DNA of 55,349 nucleotides from Alistipes sp. (GCA_017559615.1 JAFYRB010000025.1:1-55349), one strand, 5' to 3'. Counted from the first letter of the stretch, positions 44,601 to 52,528 are shown. The notes: generated by a model from the letters alone, not told the origin. Numbers and translations: made by a program.

Positions 44601-45353
44601 ACGCATAAGGTCGAGTGACTCCTCGAACTCTGCCTTCATAAACGACTCGTCGAGAGTAATCTCCTCAATCTCGGTGGTAAATGTAGTGTGACGGCAGTGG
44701 TCACTCCAATATGTATCGAGGATACGAAGCTCTGTCTCGATAGGATCGCGGCCCTCCTCGCGGAAGTAGTTAACAACCTCACGAAGGTCATCGGCATTCA
44801 TAGCAAGACCATTCTCCTTGCAGTATGTAGCCAAATCCTCCTCCTTCATCTCGCGGAAGCCCTCCAATACAGCAACAGGCTTCACATCTGCGCTCTCGTT
44901 ATCCGACAACACCTCGAGGTTCTTCTTACGTGACTCAACAGCATTGATGAGATACTTCTCGATACGAGCCATATCCTCTGCAGATACACTCTTATCGAAG
45001 ATGTAAAGACGTGATGACTTAATCTTAACCTCGGCATTAGGCTCGATAAGGTGTACGCAATCTACAGCCGAAGCAGCGCGCTGGTCGAACTGACCTGGCA
45101 AAAACTCCACTGCGAGGAAAGGCATACCCTCCATATCGCACTCATCGGTAACCGAGTCGGTAACAACCTCACCAAACACCGAGTAGCGGCTCTTCTCCAA
45201 CAACTCGTCAGAGAAACCAAAGAGGTCGTATACGTTGATAAAGCGAAGATGCTCGATACTCAAGCCCAAGTTGGTATTCAACTCTTTGCGAAGCGTATCG
45301 GCCTCCACCTGAAATCGAGAGTATTTCTCGACATATATGCGGCGATTCTTCAT
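41646..45353 (-). CDS. purL: FGAM synthase, large single-chain form
   Basis: A 1235-residue PurL of the large type, step four (FGAR to FGAM). The N-terminal domain and two PurM-like halves come first, with KNETHNHPTEIEPFGGASTC in shortened form and GAGGVSVAIGEL; the C-terminal glutaminase domain begins near PVFPGTNCDYDTARAFERAG, with nucleophile Cys1074 in GICNGFQAL and a His in SHGEGKFVV. Because the glutaminase is built in, purQ and purS are not needed and are absent. Confidence 0.97.
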   Translation of the reverse strand: MKNRRIYVEKYSRFQVEADTLRKELNTNLGLSIEHLRFINVYDLFGFSDELLEKSRYSVFGEVVTDSVTDECDMEGMPFLAVEFLPGQFDQRAASAVDCVHLIEPNAEVKIKSSRLYIFDKSVSAEDMARIEKYLINAVESRKKNLEVLSDNESADVKPVAVLEGFREMKEEDLATYCKENGLAMNADDLREVVNYFREEGRDPIETELRILDTYWSDHCRHTTFTTEIEEITLDESFMKAEFEESLDLMRKIRSELGREQKSLCLMELATIGARYLKKMGKLDDMEQSEENNACSIFVNVDVDGVMEKWLLQFKNETHNHPTEIEPFGGASTCLGGAIRDPLSGRSYVYQAMRVTGAGDIYKPVSETMAGKLPQRIISTKAAAGYSSYGNQIGLATTHVREVYHPDYVAKRLEVGAVVGAVKADNVRRESPAAGDVVLLLGGRTGRDGVGGATGSSKEHTLSSLEECSSEVQKGNAPEERKLARLFRRGDVTRLIKKSNDFGAGGVSVAIGELTDGLDIYLDRVPTKYKGLNFSELAISESQERMSVVIERKDMERFMALCHEENVEVTYVADVTDTRRMRMFWGDKVVVDLSRDFIDSAGAKHYTKVRLGGVENVNPFERKIEGATTTKRMKNNLSDDNVVSQKGLIEMFDSTIGASTVLMPYGGKTQCTETQVSVQKLPVGGGFTNTASIMAYGYNPYIAKWSPYHGAAYAVVDACAKVVAAGARYNDMRFSYQEYFERMTDDKSWGKPLAALLGALKMQVELGLPSIGGKDSMSGTFRDINVPPMLMAFGITTVDARNVISPEFKEGGHKIYVIRHTAKDNYMPDTDQLKANFEFVNEKIAQGDIVSAWAVGFGGVAEAVAKMSFGNKVGAELECDEQMLYNYSYGSIVVESRRTLNFPTAEHIGNTLAKEAIFINGTRLPLEELLEANTEKYTTVYSDRGKSGEPTRVSDGRIHMKEYTGQKVDKVKVYIPVFPGTNCDYDTARAFERAGAEVKMSVFKNLTGEDVIASIKEMTENIAECHIMALAGGFSAGDEPDGSGKFIANVLNNKDVADAIHALLDRGGLMLGICNGFQALVKSGLLPYGRLGMVTKASPTLFRNDINRHISQVVSTRVGTIASPWLRSFQVGDLHSIAVSHGEGKFVVSDEMAEELFRNGQVAFQYVDAEGRPTTDAPYNPNGSSFAIEGIIDPSGQILGKMGHTERYERDLMKNIHGQKIQDIFANAVNYFMNR

Positions 45354-45389
45354 AATCGTTAGTTTATCGTTTTTAGTAAGTTTGGGGAA

Positions 45390-45857
45390 TTACAACTCTG
45401 CGGCAAGAACCTTCTCGGTCTGTGCCTTACGGAAGGCGATAAGACGCTCCTCGAGAGCCTTATCAGTAAGAGCAAAGATTGAAGCGGCGATGAGCGCTGC
45501 GTTCTTTGCGCCATTGATAGCAGTTGTTGACACTGGAATACCACCAGGCATCTGCACGATAGAGAGCAAAGAGTCCATACCTCCGAGCGCCGAAGTCTTG
45601 ATTGGCACACCGATAACCGGAACGGTAGTAAGAGCTGCGGTAACACCTGCTACGTGTGCTGCACCACCCGCGCCCGCGATGATAGCGCCAATACCACGCT
45701 CACGAGCTGACTCAGCGTACTCAACCATAAGGTGAGGTGTGCGGTGTGCTGAGATAACGCGCTTCTCATACTCGATACCCAACTCCTCCAAAGTCTCGAC
45801 TGCGGCCTTCATAATGTCCCAGTCGCTGGTAGAACCCATAATAACTGCTACTTTCAT
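45390..45857 (-). CDS. purE: N5-CAIR mutase
   Basis: A 155-residue class I PurE, judged by [16 protein letters not shown] and [10 protein letters not shown]. Class I enzymes rearrange N5-CAIR to CAIR and depend on PurK, which is not in this operon. It is the first gene of the purine operon. No TAnnTTTG box stands in the 48 bases between it and the hairpin upstream, so its promoter is either unusual or lies before the cysteine-rich mini-gene. Confidence 0.95.
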   Translation of the reverse strand: MKVAVIMGSTSDWDIMKAAVETLEELGIEYEKRVISAHRTPHLMVEYAESARERGIGAIIAGAGGAAHVAGVTAALTTVPVIGVPIKTSALGGMDSLLSIVQMPGGIPVSTTAINGAKNAALIAASIFALTDKALEERLIAFRKAQTEKVLAAEL

Positions 45858-45905
45858 AATTTTTGTGTTTTAGATTATATTTATTCTCAATTATCTCAAA
45901 ACAAA

Positions 45906-45936
45906 GACCGCTAATACCCTAAGTATCAGCGGTCTA
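45906..45936 (-). terminator. Hairpin between the cysteine-rich mini-gene and purE
   Basis: AGACCGCT(G)ATAC and GTAT(T)AGCGGTCT form a 12-13 bp stem around a short loop; TTTGTTTT follows on the minus strand. It starts four bases after the mini-gene stop and ends 48 bases before purE. It may end the mini-gene or act as an attenuator for the purine operon. Confidence 0.8.
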
Positions 45937-45940
45937 ATCA

Positions 45941-46093
45941 TTATTTCTCCGTAATGTTATTGCACTCTGCTCCCACACAAAAAGCGGCAACTACCCCACA
46001 CTCTTTGCACGTGCAAGAGGCAAGCCTCGAAACTCGCTCCAGCAACATCGCATTATGCTCTCTCAATTGGGGTTGTGCAATACTATAATTCAT
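45941..46093 (-). CDS. 50-residue cysteine-rich mini-protein upstream of purE
   Basis: This frame of 50 codons starts with ATG (46093-46091) and stops with TAA (45943-45941). It encodes a helical N-terminal half (QLREHNAMLLERVSRLA) and a second half with five cysteines in the spacing C-T-C-x2-C-x6-C-x4-C (residues 27, 29, 32, 39, 44), as in a small metal-binding ribbon. Codons (GAG, TTG, CTT) are like its neighbours. A TATCTTTG box stands four bases before the ATG and a terminator-like hairpin four bases after the stop, so it is a complete small transcription unit. I know no family for it. Metal binding is inferred from Cys spacing. Confidence 0.68.
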   Translation of the reverse strand: MNYSIAQPQLREHNAMLLERVSRLASCTCKECGVVAAFCVGAECNNITEK

Positions 46094-46097
46094 ACGA

Positions 46098-46128
46098 CAA
46101 AGATAGTATTTATTTCCCAATTAAAAAA
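46098..46128 (-). promoter_or_regulatory. Promoter of the cysteine-rich mini-gene
   Basis: TATCTTTG (46105-46098, minus strand) with TTT in place of TTG at the 20-bp -33 position (46128-46126). Four bases separate it from the ATG, predicting a leaderless mRNA. Confidence 0.68.
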
Positions 46129-46148
46129 GTGTCATTTATACTTTTTTC
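46124..46148 (-). terminator. AT-rich hairpin after the thiamine permease gene
   Basis: AAAAAAGT/ACTTTTTT (46148-46141 with 46131-46124 approximately) forms an 8-bp stem ending in T. It lies 20 bases past the permease stop and overlaps the next promoter. Confidence 0.6.
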
Positions 46149-46167
46149 AACTTTTTATGAACATTCA

Positions 46168-46767
46168 TTACACCTTCGACTCAAACCCTGCTTCGCAAGA
46201 GCATTTTCGTGCCTCACGCAACCACCTCAAATAACCCACAACAGCGAGGATGCAGTAGACCAAATAGAGGCAACCCGTAATCGGGATACCCTTGTAGAGA
46301 TACAACCCTACACTGATAGCATCCACCACAAGCCACACAAGCCACTGCTCGGCCAACTTACGCGAGAGCATCCACATCGCCACAATGCTTAATGCCGTAG
46401 ACATCGAATCAAAGATTGGAACTTGACTATCGGTAAACTCTGTCAAAAGATAATAAAGCGCAACGTGCAGCACTGCGTACGAGAGAATAAGAGGCAACAC
46501 CCAGCCGTATGGCGTATGTTTGATACGCGCCTCTTTCTTGTCGCCACTATGACGCTTCCAGACACACAAACCATAGACTCCTGCAAGGACATAATAGAGC
46601 TGCATCGCAGCATCGGCATAGATACCCGACTGAAGGTAAAGCAGGCCGTGAACCATCGGCATTATAGCGCCAATTACCCACAACCATATATTCGCCTTAT
46701 ACTCCAACCATAGGTACAAAAGTCCTAACGTTGTTCCCACGATTTGCAATATCAACGACCAATCCAT
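46168..46767 (-). CDS. pnuT: PnuC-family permease, probably thiamine (PnuT)
   Basis: A 199-residue protein with seven predicted membrane helices of the PnuC family (WLWVIGAIMPMVHGLLYL, YADAAMQLYYVLAGVYGLCVW and QWLVWLVVDAISVGLYLYKG are the conserved parts). Generic annotation would be nicotinamide riboside transport, but the gene lies 26 bases downstream of a TonB receptor under a TPP riboswitch, which marks the PnuT subgroup that carries thiamine (established knowledge for Bacteroidota). The ATG at 46767 has AGGGTG six bases upstream; a GTG two codons earlier is an alternative. Confidence 0.85.
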   Translation of the reverse strand: MDWSLILQIVGTTLGLLYLWLEYKANIWLWVIGAIMPMVHGLLYLQSGIYADAAMQLYYVLAGVYGLCVWKRHSGDKKEARIKHTPYGWVLPLILSYAVLHVALYYLLTEFTDSQVPIFDSMSTALSIVAMWMLSRKLAEQWLVWLVVDAISVGLYLYKGIPITGCLYLVYCILAVVGYLRWLREARKCSCEAGFESKV

Positions 46768-46793
46768 TGCCACCCTACTTTTTTTATCGTTTG

Positions 46794-49034
46794 TTAAAAA
46801 TTAATAGTTACGTTTGCCAATGCGTTTATAGGTGCCTGAGGGAAGTAAAATGCCTCGTCATAGCGCACTCCATCCCACATATACGAGTAGCCATAACCAT
46901 TTGATTCATACAATGTTGAGAATAGGTTATTAATCGCCACACCGAAGCGTACCGAGCGACCATCCTTCATCGAGAAGATATAACCCAAATCGAGATTAGT
47001 AACGCAGTAAGCATCAAGCGATAGAGCCTCGATTTCGTTATTTGTAAAATACTGCTTACCAACATATTGAGTATTCCACATAAGGTTAAAACCCTTAACG
47101 TGGAAATCTGCCGAAATGGAGCCAATAACGGATGGAGAGTAAGAGATTGTCATATCTCCGAGATTTTGACCATAGGTTGGACTATTCTTCAACTCATCAA
47201 CATAATCCTCGATACGATTCTGCGAGAGAGTAAGATTTGCCGACAAAGTGAGCCATTTTGTACTCTTCCACGACGCCATAAGCTCCACACCACGACGATA
47301 ACTCTTATCCACGTTTACGTTCAAGGCATCATCACCATCGTTGACCATACCCGTTGCAACCAACTGATTGTGATAGAGCATATAATAGAGGTTTACACCA
47401 AGTGTTAATCGAGGTGAAATATAGGTATATCCAAGCTCAAAATCGAGCAATCGCTCTGGCTCTGGATAGCCATCATCGGCGGCAAACATATATCTATCCG
47501 TAAAGTCCGAACGCGTAGGCTCGCGGTGCGCCACAGCAACCGACGCAAACACGTTATGATTATGGTGAATGTAGCTAATTCCAAGACGTGGATTGAAGAA
47601 ATTATACTGCTTATCCACATCAATAGGCTGCATCGTCACCGTGCCATCATCGCCCCACACCGCGTTGTCGTTCGTACCCCAGGCGCGGTAGCTAACAAAG
47701 CGATACTGAAGGTCACCAAAGAGGTGAAGCGCGTTATCCTCAAAGCCACGCACAAGAGTCCAATCGGCACGCGCAAAGAGGTTGCCATCCCACTTCACAA
47801 CATCATTATCATACCACTTACCGTCGACATCCTCAACGCCATCAACCCACGAGATAGTACCCCAGTGTGGAGAGTTATAGTAGCTCATCGAGCCGCCAAA
47901 CGTAAGGTCGAGATTTCGTGTATGGTAGTTCGCCGCGATGTTCGCACCACCGAGGTGATTATCCATAATTTTATGGCGAATAAGGTCCGCCTCGCCACCT
48001 ACGCCGAGATTGAGATACTCTGCCAAATCGGCATCGTCACGATACTGATTATAGTAGCCATAACCATAGGTATAGAAGAGCGTTGAGTTAAGACTCCACT
48101 CGCGGTTAAACATATGGTTTATAACAAGTTGGTTGTTAATCTGGAGGTAGTTATCCGTCTGGTCATCGTAGTAGTTTACGTGCGTACCATCCTCCAATAC
48201 AAAAGGACCATCCGAGGTCTCATACTGTCCCGAATCGTGATATCTGCGACCGTAACGCTCCATATCGCTTCGCGACACGCCATTATAGGTGAGATAGGTC
48301 TTTGCCGAGCCACCAAACGAGAGCAGCTTTATCTTTGTATTCGAGCCATAGTAACCCACCTGCGCCATATAACTCTTCAGGTCGGTTGAGCCTCGCTCAA
48401 TATAACCATCCGAGCCGATATGCGACAAGCGAGCATCGACAACCCAATGGTCACGCATAAGGCCTGACGAGAGATGAAGCGATTGCTTATTGGTGTTATA
48501 CGAACCATAAGAGAGCGATGCCGAGCCACCAAAGTCGGGCGACAAAGCATCCGTAGTCATAGCCACAGCACCACCAAAGGCTCCCGCGCCATTTGTCGAG
48601 ACTCCCGCACCACGCTGCACCTGAACACTACCCACCGAGGAGATAAGGTCGGGAGTATCGTACCAATACATCGAGTGTGAGTCGGGATTATTCATCGCCA
48701 CTCCATTTATCGTGACGTTGATACGAGTAGCATCGGTACCTCTAAGGCGAATAGAGGTAGCACCAATGCCGATACCCGTCTCATTTGTAGCGATAAGAGA
48801 TGGCGTTAGCGAGAGTGCAGAAGGTAGGTCGGTACCATAACTCGAGCGTATGATAGACTCCTTCGAGAGATTATCCTGCGCCACAGGCGTAGTGCGCTTG
48901 GCATAAGTGGTTATGACCTCAACGGTCTCCACCTCGTAGACTTTTGTAGTATCCAACTTGGGATAGAAATCCTGTGCCACGCTATTGACACATACGATGA
49001 GCATCAACGCCCAAAAAGAAAAAAACCTTTTCAT
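46794..49034 (-). CDS. TonB-dependent receptor, probably for thiamine
   Basis: A 746-residue outer membrane receptor with a signal peptide (1-20), a TonB-box-like segment VETVEVITT (35-43), the plug domain (about 50-160, with SIRLRGTDATRINVTINGVAMNNP in part and VQRGAGVSTNGAGAFGGAV) and a 22-strand barrel ending in an aromatic-rich strand, FYFPQAPINALANVTINF. There is no CarboxypepD-like or SusC N-terminal extension. The TPP riboswitch directly upstream and the PnuT gene downstream indicate import of thiamine or its phosphates across the outer membrane. No thiamine pyrophosphokinase gene follows. Confidence 0.92.
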   Translation of the reverse strand: MKRFFSFWALMLIVCVNSVAQDFYPKLDTTKVYEVETVEVITTYAKRTTPVAQDNLSKESIIRSSYGTDLPSALSLTPSLIATNETGIGIGATSIRLRGTDATRINVTINGVAMNNPDSHSMYWYDTPDLISSVGSVQVQRGAGVSTNGAGAFGGAVAMTTDALSPDFGGSASLSYGSYNTNKQSLHLSSGLMRDHWVVDARLSHIGSDGYIERGSTDLKSYMAQVGYYGSNTKIKLLSFGGSAKTYLTYNGVSRSDMERYGRRYHDSGQYETSDGPFVLEDGTHVNYYDDQTDNYLQINNQLVINHMFNREWSLNSTLFYTYGYGYYNQYRDDADLAEYLNLGVGGEADLIRHKIMDNHLGGANIAANYHTRNLDLTFGGSMSYYNSPHWGTISWVDGVEDVDGKWYDNDVVKWDGNLFARADWTLVRGFEDNALHLFGDLQYRFVSYRAWGTNDNAVWGDDGTVTMQPIDVDKQYNFFNPRLGISYIHHNHNVFASVAVAHREPTRSDFTDRYMFAADDGYPEPERLLDFELGYTYISPRLTLGVNLYYMLYHNQLVATGMVNDGDDALNVNVDKSYRRGVELMASWKSTKWLTLSANLTLSQNRIEDYVDELKNSPTYGQNLGDMTISYSPSVIGSISADFHVKGFNLMWNTQYVGKQYFTNNEIEALSLDAYCVTNLDLGYIFSMKDGRSVRFGVAINNLFSTLYESNGYGYSYMWDGVRYDEAFYFPQAPINALANVTINF

Positions 49035-49070
49035 ACTTTTAAAAAATTAAGTTGAAAAGGGGCTATTAAG

Positions 49071-49190
49071 ATATGTCCAATCCTGGTCTCGGCATTACCC
49101 GTATCCAGTACAATGGGTTTAATCTCAGCCTCCCATAGCAGATATCACCGTCACAATCAGCAACATCCCCCATAAGGTAGCACCCCTAAA
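49071..49190 (-). promoter_or_regulatory. TPP riboswitch (THI element)
   Basis: On the minus strand GGGGTGC (49186-49180) is followed by a variable hairpin region, then GGCTGAGATTAAACCC and TACTGGATACGGGTAATGCC, the THI-box core: the CTGAGA pyrimidine-binding part and the GGTAATGCC pyrophosphate-binding part are both intact. P2 (GGGT/ACCC) can pair, and so can CTGG/CCAG around the last loop. It lies between the promoter and the receptor start and should shut off the operon when thiamine pyrophosphate is plentiful. A downstream AGCCCCT (about 49056-49063) can pair with the 5' GGGG part and may form the switch. Confidence 0.88.
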
Positions 49191-49197
49191 TATGGCG

Positions 49198-49227
49198 CAA
49201 AGATAAGTAAAATTTCACAAACAACAA
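49198..49227 (-). promoter_or_regulatory. Promoter of the thiamine uptake operon
   Basis: TTG (49227-49225), 19 bp, TATCTTTG (49205-49198) on the minus strand. Its -33 element is part of the T-run of the previous terminator. Confidence 0.85.
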
Positions 49228-49259
49228 AGAGTGGCTGCACATCTACTATGCAACCACTC
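49226..49259 (-). terminator. Terminator of the envelope operon
   Basis: GAGTGG(T)TGCA and TGCA(G)CCACTC pair with one mismatch (arms 49259-49249 and 49239-49229), then TTTGTTGTTTG. It directly joins the next promoter. Confidence 0.82.
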
Positions 49260-49283
49260 CTTCATACTACCGATATCCGCACA

Positions 49284-50063
49284 CTAATAACCCAACCAGC
49301 TCTCGTTAATTCTCACCTTGCCACTAAAGCCCATATACGACACATCTGCCTCATTAGTGCCATTTAGGCGGATAGTCACCTTATCTACAATATCGTGATT
49401 AGGGTCCTCATATACCGCATAGATACTACCCTCAAGGAAGCAGCTATGATACTTATCCGCAACGTGGTAGACCAACGACTCGGTAATATCACTTGTCAAC
49501 TCCGCACGGGTATTAACATTCGCAACTCCACTTGTTACATCGAAGTCGATATAGCCATCCATCTTAAACTTCAAGCCCTCCTCCATACTGCACGAGATAA
49601 GCTCTATGTCAATATCATAATCGTAAAGGCGTGTCAGACAAACGATGGTATATTTATACTTACCTTCGCCCTTCGATGCGATAGTAATCTCAATATTCGA
49701 ATAGCCATTCACGGTCCAAGTACCACCCTCCGAGAGGAGCTTACCATCGGTTGCAAAAGATATCACGGTACGAGGGTCAGCGTGAGCCATTTTGCGAATC
49801 AACACCACATCACCCGATTCGAGTTGCTCCACAGTGTAGTCGTCAAAAAACTTACTCACAATACTCTCATCGCCAGTCGAGAGATACCAATCGAGAATAA
49901 GTGCGTGAGTAACCTGGTCAGCAGCATCATACTTATAGTGCACCAACGCCATTGAGGCCACATACTCGCCAATATCAATAGGCTCTCGATCCTGACCGTC
50001 GCTCATCTTACACGATGTTAATGTTGTTAGCACCAACAAAACACCCCAAATATACTTTTTCAT
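49284..50063 (-). CDS. Lipoprotein of unknown function
   Basis: A 259-residue lipoprotein (LTSC, Cys18). I recognise no domain; the rest is beta-rich with alternating hydrophobic residues (GYSNIEITIASKGEGKYKYTIVCL region) and an acidic N-terminal spacer. It is the third gene of a run with two beta-barrel genes, seven bases after the second, so it probably works with them at the outer membrane. Confidence 0.8.
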   Translation of the reverse strand: MKKYIWGVLLVLTTLTSCKMSDGQDREPIDIGEYVASMALVHYKYDAADQVTHALILDWYLSTGDESIVSKFFDDYTVEQLESGDVVLIRKMAHADPRTVISFATDGKLLSEGGTWTVNGYSNIEITIASKGEGKYKYTIVCLTRLYDYDIDIELISCSMEEGLKFKMDGYIDFDVTSGVANVNTRAELTSDITESLVYHVADKYHSCFLEGSIYAVYEDPNHDIVDKVTIRLNGTNEADVSYMGFSGKVRINESWLGY

Positions 50064-50070
50064 ACGCTAT

Positions 50071-50796
50071 CTACTTTTTACCGTTAAACCTTACACCTAA
50101 GCCACCTCGCACCGAGCCGCCGACACCTGCACCAATCTCCACGAAGCCATAGAACGAACGACCTACCTTCAAACCCAAAAGAGCCACATCGCCCATAGGC
50201 CAGAGATTACCAAAGCAATACTCGATGTGGGCACACAAACCGACAGCAACCGACGAATACATCTCGACGCTGCGAAGACGCAACCAACTGAAGCGAGCAT
50301 CGACCATCGCAGTAATGTTATATACACCCTCGTTATAGAGGTGCTGGTCGGTATATACATCGTAGACACCCTGCCAAATACCAGCAAACGTACTCTTCAC
50401 ACCCAACGCAAGCCAAGGAAGAAGCTGATTTGAGTAGCTAACACCAATGGTTGGGAATCTATATTTTGCACCCAATCTTGTACGAAGATTCACAAGATGC
50501 TCTGCTGGGTAAACATATGCAATATCATCATAATAATCCCCGAATAGATTTCCCAACATCGCCTCGGAGATAAGGCCTGGCACACCACACCACAACGAGA
50601 TATCGTGCTTCCAGCGAATCTCCTGAATATTAACACCACTCTTTGTGGGCGCATCTAACCTATCGGCAGATGACATATACCCCGTTACACGGTCGTAAAC
50701 AAGCTGGTCAGTGACCACCTCCTGTGCTGATGCAAGTTGTGCTGAAAACAACACAACGATGCTCGCAATTACATATTTATATATACTCCTCATCAC
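50071..50796 (-). CDS. Outer membrane beta-barrel protein, copy B
   Basis: A 241-residue protein with a signal peptide (1-25, LASAQ). The mature part has alternating strands with many aromatics, a WLALGVKSTFAGIWQGVYD strand pair and a last strand SVRGGLGVRFNGKK. It is a distant paralogue of the gene directly upstream: both have a WLxLGV/WLSIGV strand, an RFSWLRLR/RFAWLRRG segment and VGRSFYGFVEIG/VGRKWFGFAELG near the end. Its ATG overlaps the stop of copy A by one base. Function is unknown. Confidence 0.82.
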   Translation of the reverse strand: MMRSIYKYVIASIVVLFSAQLASAQEVVTDQLVYDRVTGYMSSADRLDAPTKSGVNIQEIRWKHDISLWCGVPGLISEAMLGNLFGDYYDDIAYVYPAEHLVNLRTRLGAKYRFPTIGVSYSNQLLPWLALGVKSTFAGIWQGVYDVYTDQHLYNEGVYNITAMVDARFSWLRLRSVEMYSSVAVGLCAHIEYCFGNLWPMGDVALLGLKVGRSFYGFVEIGAGVGGSVRGGLGVRFNGKK

Positions 50797-51533
50797 TACT
50801 TAATATTTGAGTTAATTCTACATCCAAATCCAAAGTTGAACACACCACGTGAGCCATATCCCAACTCAGCAAATCCAAACCACTTGCGACCTACCGACAC
50901 GCCAATAGGTTTAACGTCGAAGGCACAATAGCACATCGTATTATAAATTGGTCGGCCGACATCGCTATTCAGGCGATAGCGCTCTACGCCAAGTCCTAAA
51001 CTAAAACTTGAATACAACTGCACCGCGCCACGTCGCAACCACGCAAAGCGCACCGTAGGCATTATGCTAACGAAGTCCTGATGGAAAGTATCAACACGCT
51101 TGCGCGTTTGGGTGTCGAAGACATTACGCAAGCCCATAACCCACGTCGCACTAACACCGATACTCAACCACTCCTTTGCCCAATAACCATAGTCAAGGTT
51201 TATGGTATAGTATTTACTATTGCCGTAGTCATATCTATAATAGTCCGATTGGGCATTATGATACCCACCAATACTCTCATTCCAACTAATAATTCCACCC
51301 CAACAATTCGTAGCACCCCACGATGTTGAGAGGCGCAACTCGTGAGTCTGTGGGATTAGAGGTTTTGTTGGCGACACGGCAAACTGCGTATCGGGAACGT
51401 GAGGTCGAAACTTCACGGTGTAGGTACCCAACGAGTCGCTAAATTTATAGGTATGCTGCGCCGCCGCATCCGTCACACCTATAATAAATAGCATCATCAC
51501 AAGGCACGATAGCAAATTAATTAAGCGTTTCAT
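50796..51533 (-). CDS. Outer membrane beta-barrel protein, copy A
   Basis: A 245-residue exported protein (signal peptide to about residue 25, DAAAQ). The strand pattern and the final FNFGFGCRINSN fit a small barrel of 8-10 strands. Paralogy to copy B is seen in LRRGAVQLYSSFSLGLGVERY against LRSVEMYSSVAVGLCAHIEY and in the VGRKWFGFAELGYG motif. It heads a three-gene operon with an exact promoter. Role unknown; a paired structural or transport function in the envelope is possible. Confidence 0.82.
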   Translation of the reverse strand: MKRLINLLSCLVMMLFIIGVTDAAAQHTYKFSDSLGTYTVKFRPHVPDTQFAVSPTKPLIPQTHELRLSTSWGATNCWGGIISWNESIGGYHNAQSDYYRYDYGNSKYYTINLDYGYWAKEWLSIGVSATWVMGLRNVFDTQTRKRVDTFHQDFVSIMPTVRFAWLRRGAVQLYSSFSLGLGVERYRLNSDVGRPIYNTMCYCAFDVKPIGVSVGRKWFGFAELGYGSRGVFNFGFGCRINSNIK

Positions 51534-51873
51534 TTTCTGTTGTTTTTTAGGTTTTTCTTTAATGCAAAGTTAGCAACTAATTGTCGCTCCACCAAAAAAA
51601 ATCGTAATAAATTTTTCCAGATTGCGTTTTGCAACACATTGAATGTCAATAACTTAAATAGGTGTGATTTTACCACTTTTTCATAGTGCTGATAATCAGG
51701 CAGTTACGAGCATAAGTATTTAACTCATTGATTTACTGTAAATTACACGAATATATTTGGAAGTCTATTTGTTTATTGCGGAAATATTTGTATCTTTGTG
51801 TGATATTATCGGCAACCAAAAATTTTAGCCGTTAATAACCCATTTCGAGATAGACTTTAAATTAAAAAATATT
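51534..51873. other. Divergent promoter region, no gene seen
   Basis: This AT-rich stretch contains only start signals. Minus strand: TTG (51595-51593), 20 bp, TAACTTTG (51572-51565) for the beta-barrel operon. Plus strand: two tandem promoters for rpe, TTG (51728-51730)/TATATTTG (51752-51759, 21 bp) and TTG (51769-51771)/TATCTTTG (51791-51798, 19 bp). The middle (51600-51725) shows no frame, hairpin or repeat I can support. Confidence 0.8.
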
Positions 51874-52527
51874 ATGAAACGTATTATTGCTCCGTCGGTT
51901 CTCTCAGCCGACTTCGGAAACCTCAACCGCGATATGGAGATGCTTAATCGCTCGCAGGCTGAGTGGGTACACGTAGATGTTATGGATGGTGTTTTTGTGC
52001 CAAATATCTCGTTCGGTTTTCCTCTTATGAAGCCTCTTCGTAAGGGTACCGAGAAGATTCTTGACGTACATCTTATGATTACCGCTCCCGAGAAGTATGT
52101 AACTCGCTTTGTGGAGGCTGGTGCCGACTACGTTACGTTCCACTACGAGGCTACGGAGAACATTCAGGAGTGTATCGACCTTATCCGCAAGGCGGGTGCA
52201 AAGGTGGGTATCTCGATTAAGCCAGGTACCGAGCCAGAGGTACTCGACAAGTGGCTTACACAGCTCGACCTAATCCTTGTTATGAGCGTTGAGCCAGGCT
52301 TCGGAGGTCAGAAGTTTATGCCTTCGTCAATTGCCAAGTGTGAGTATCTCACAAAGAAGAAGCAGGAGTTGGGACTTGACAACCTAATCATCGAGGTGGA
52401 TGGCGGTATCTCGGCATCGAACTCTCGCCTACTCTTCGATGCAGGCGCCGAGGCTTTGGTTGCTGGTAGCTCCGTATTTGGCGCACCAAACCCAGAGCAG
52501 GCTATCGTAGATATGCTCAATTCATAA
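51874..52527 (+). CDS. rpe: Ribulose-phosphate 3-epimerase
   Basis: A 217-residue TIM-barrel enzyme of the pentose phosphate pathway that interconverts ribulose 5-phosphate and xylulose 5-phosphate. The metal ligands are visible: His33 and Asp35 (WVHVDVMDG), His66 (LDVHLMI) and Asp176 (IEVDGGI); the phosphate loop is AGSSVFG. SVLSADFGNL near the start is diagnostic. It has tandem promoters, and the ABC-F gene follows with one base between stop and ATG. Confidence 0.97.
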   Translation: MKRIIAPSVLSADFGNLNRDMEMLNRSQAEWVHVDVMDGVFVPNISFGFPLMKPLRKGTEKILDVHLMITAPEKYVTRFVEAGADYVTFHYEATENIQECIDLIRKAGAKVGISIKPGTEPEVLDKWLTQLDLILVMSVEPGFGGQKFMPSSIAKCEYLTKKKQELGLDNLIIEVDGGISASNSRLLFDAGAEALVAGSSVFGAPNPEQAIVDMLNS

Positions 52528-52528
52528 T

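Noticed and set aside
46168..46773. Permease as a nicotinamide riboside or mononucleotide importer
   Set aside because: The TPP riboswitch and TonB receptor context favours thiamine; fold alone cannot tell.
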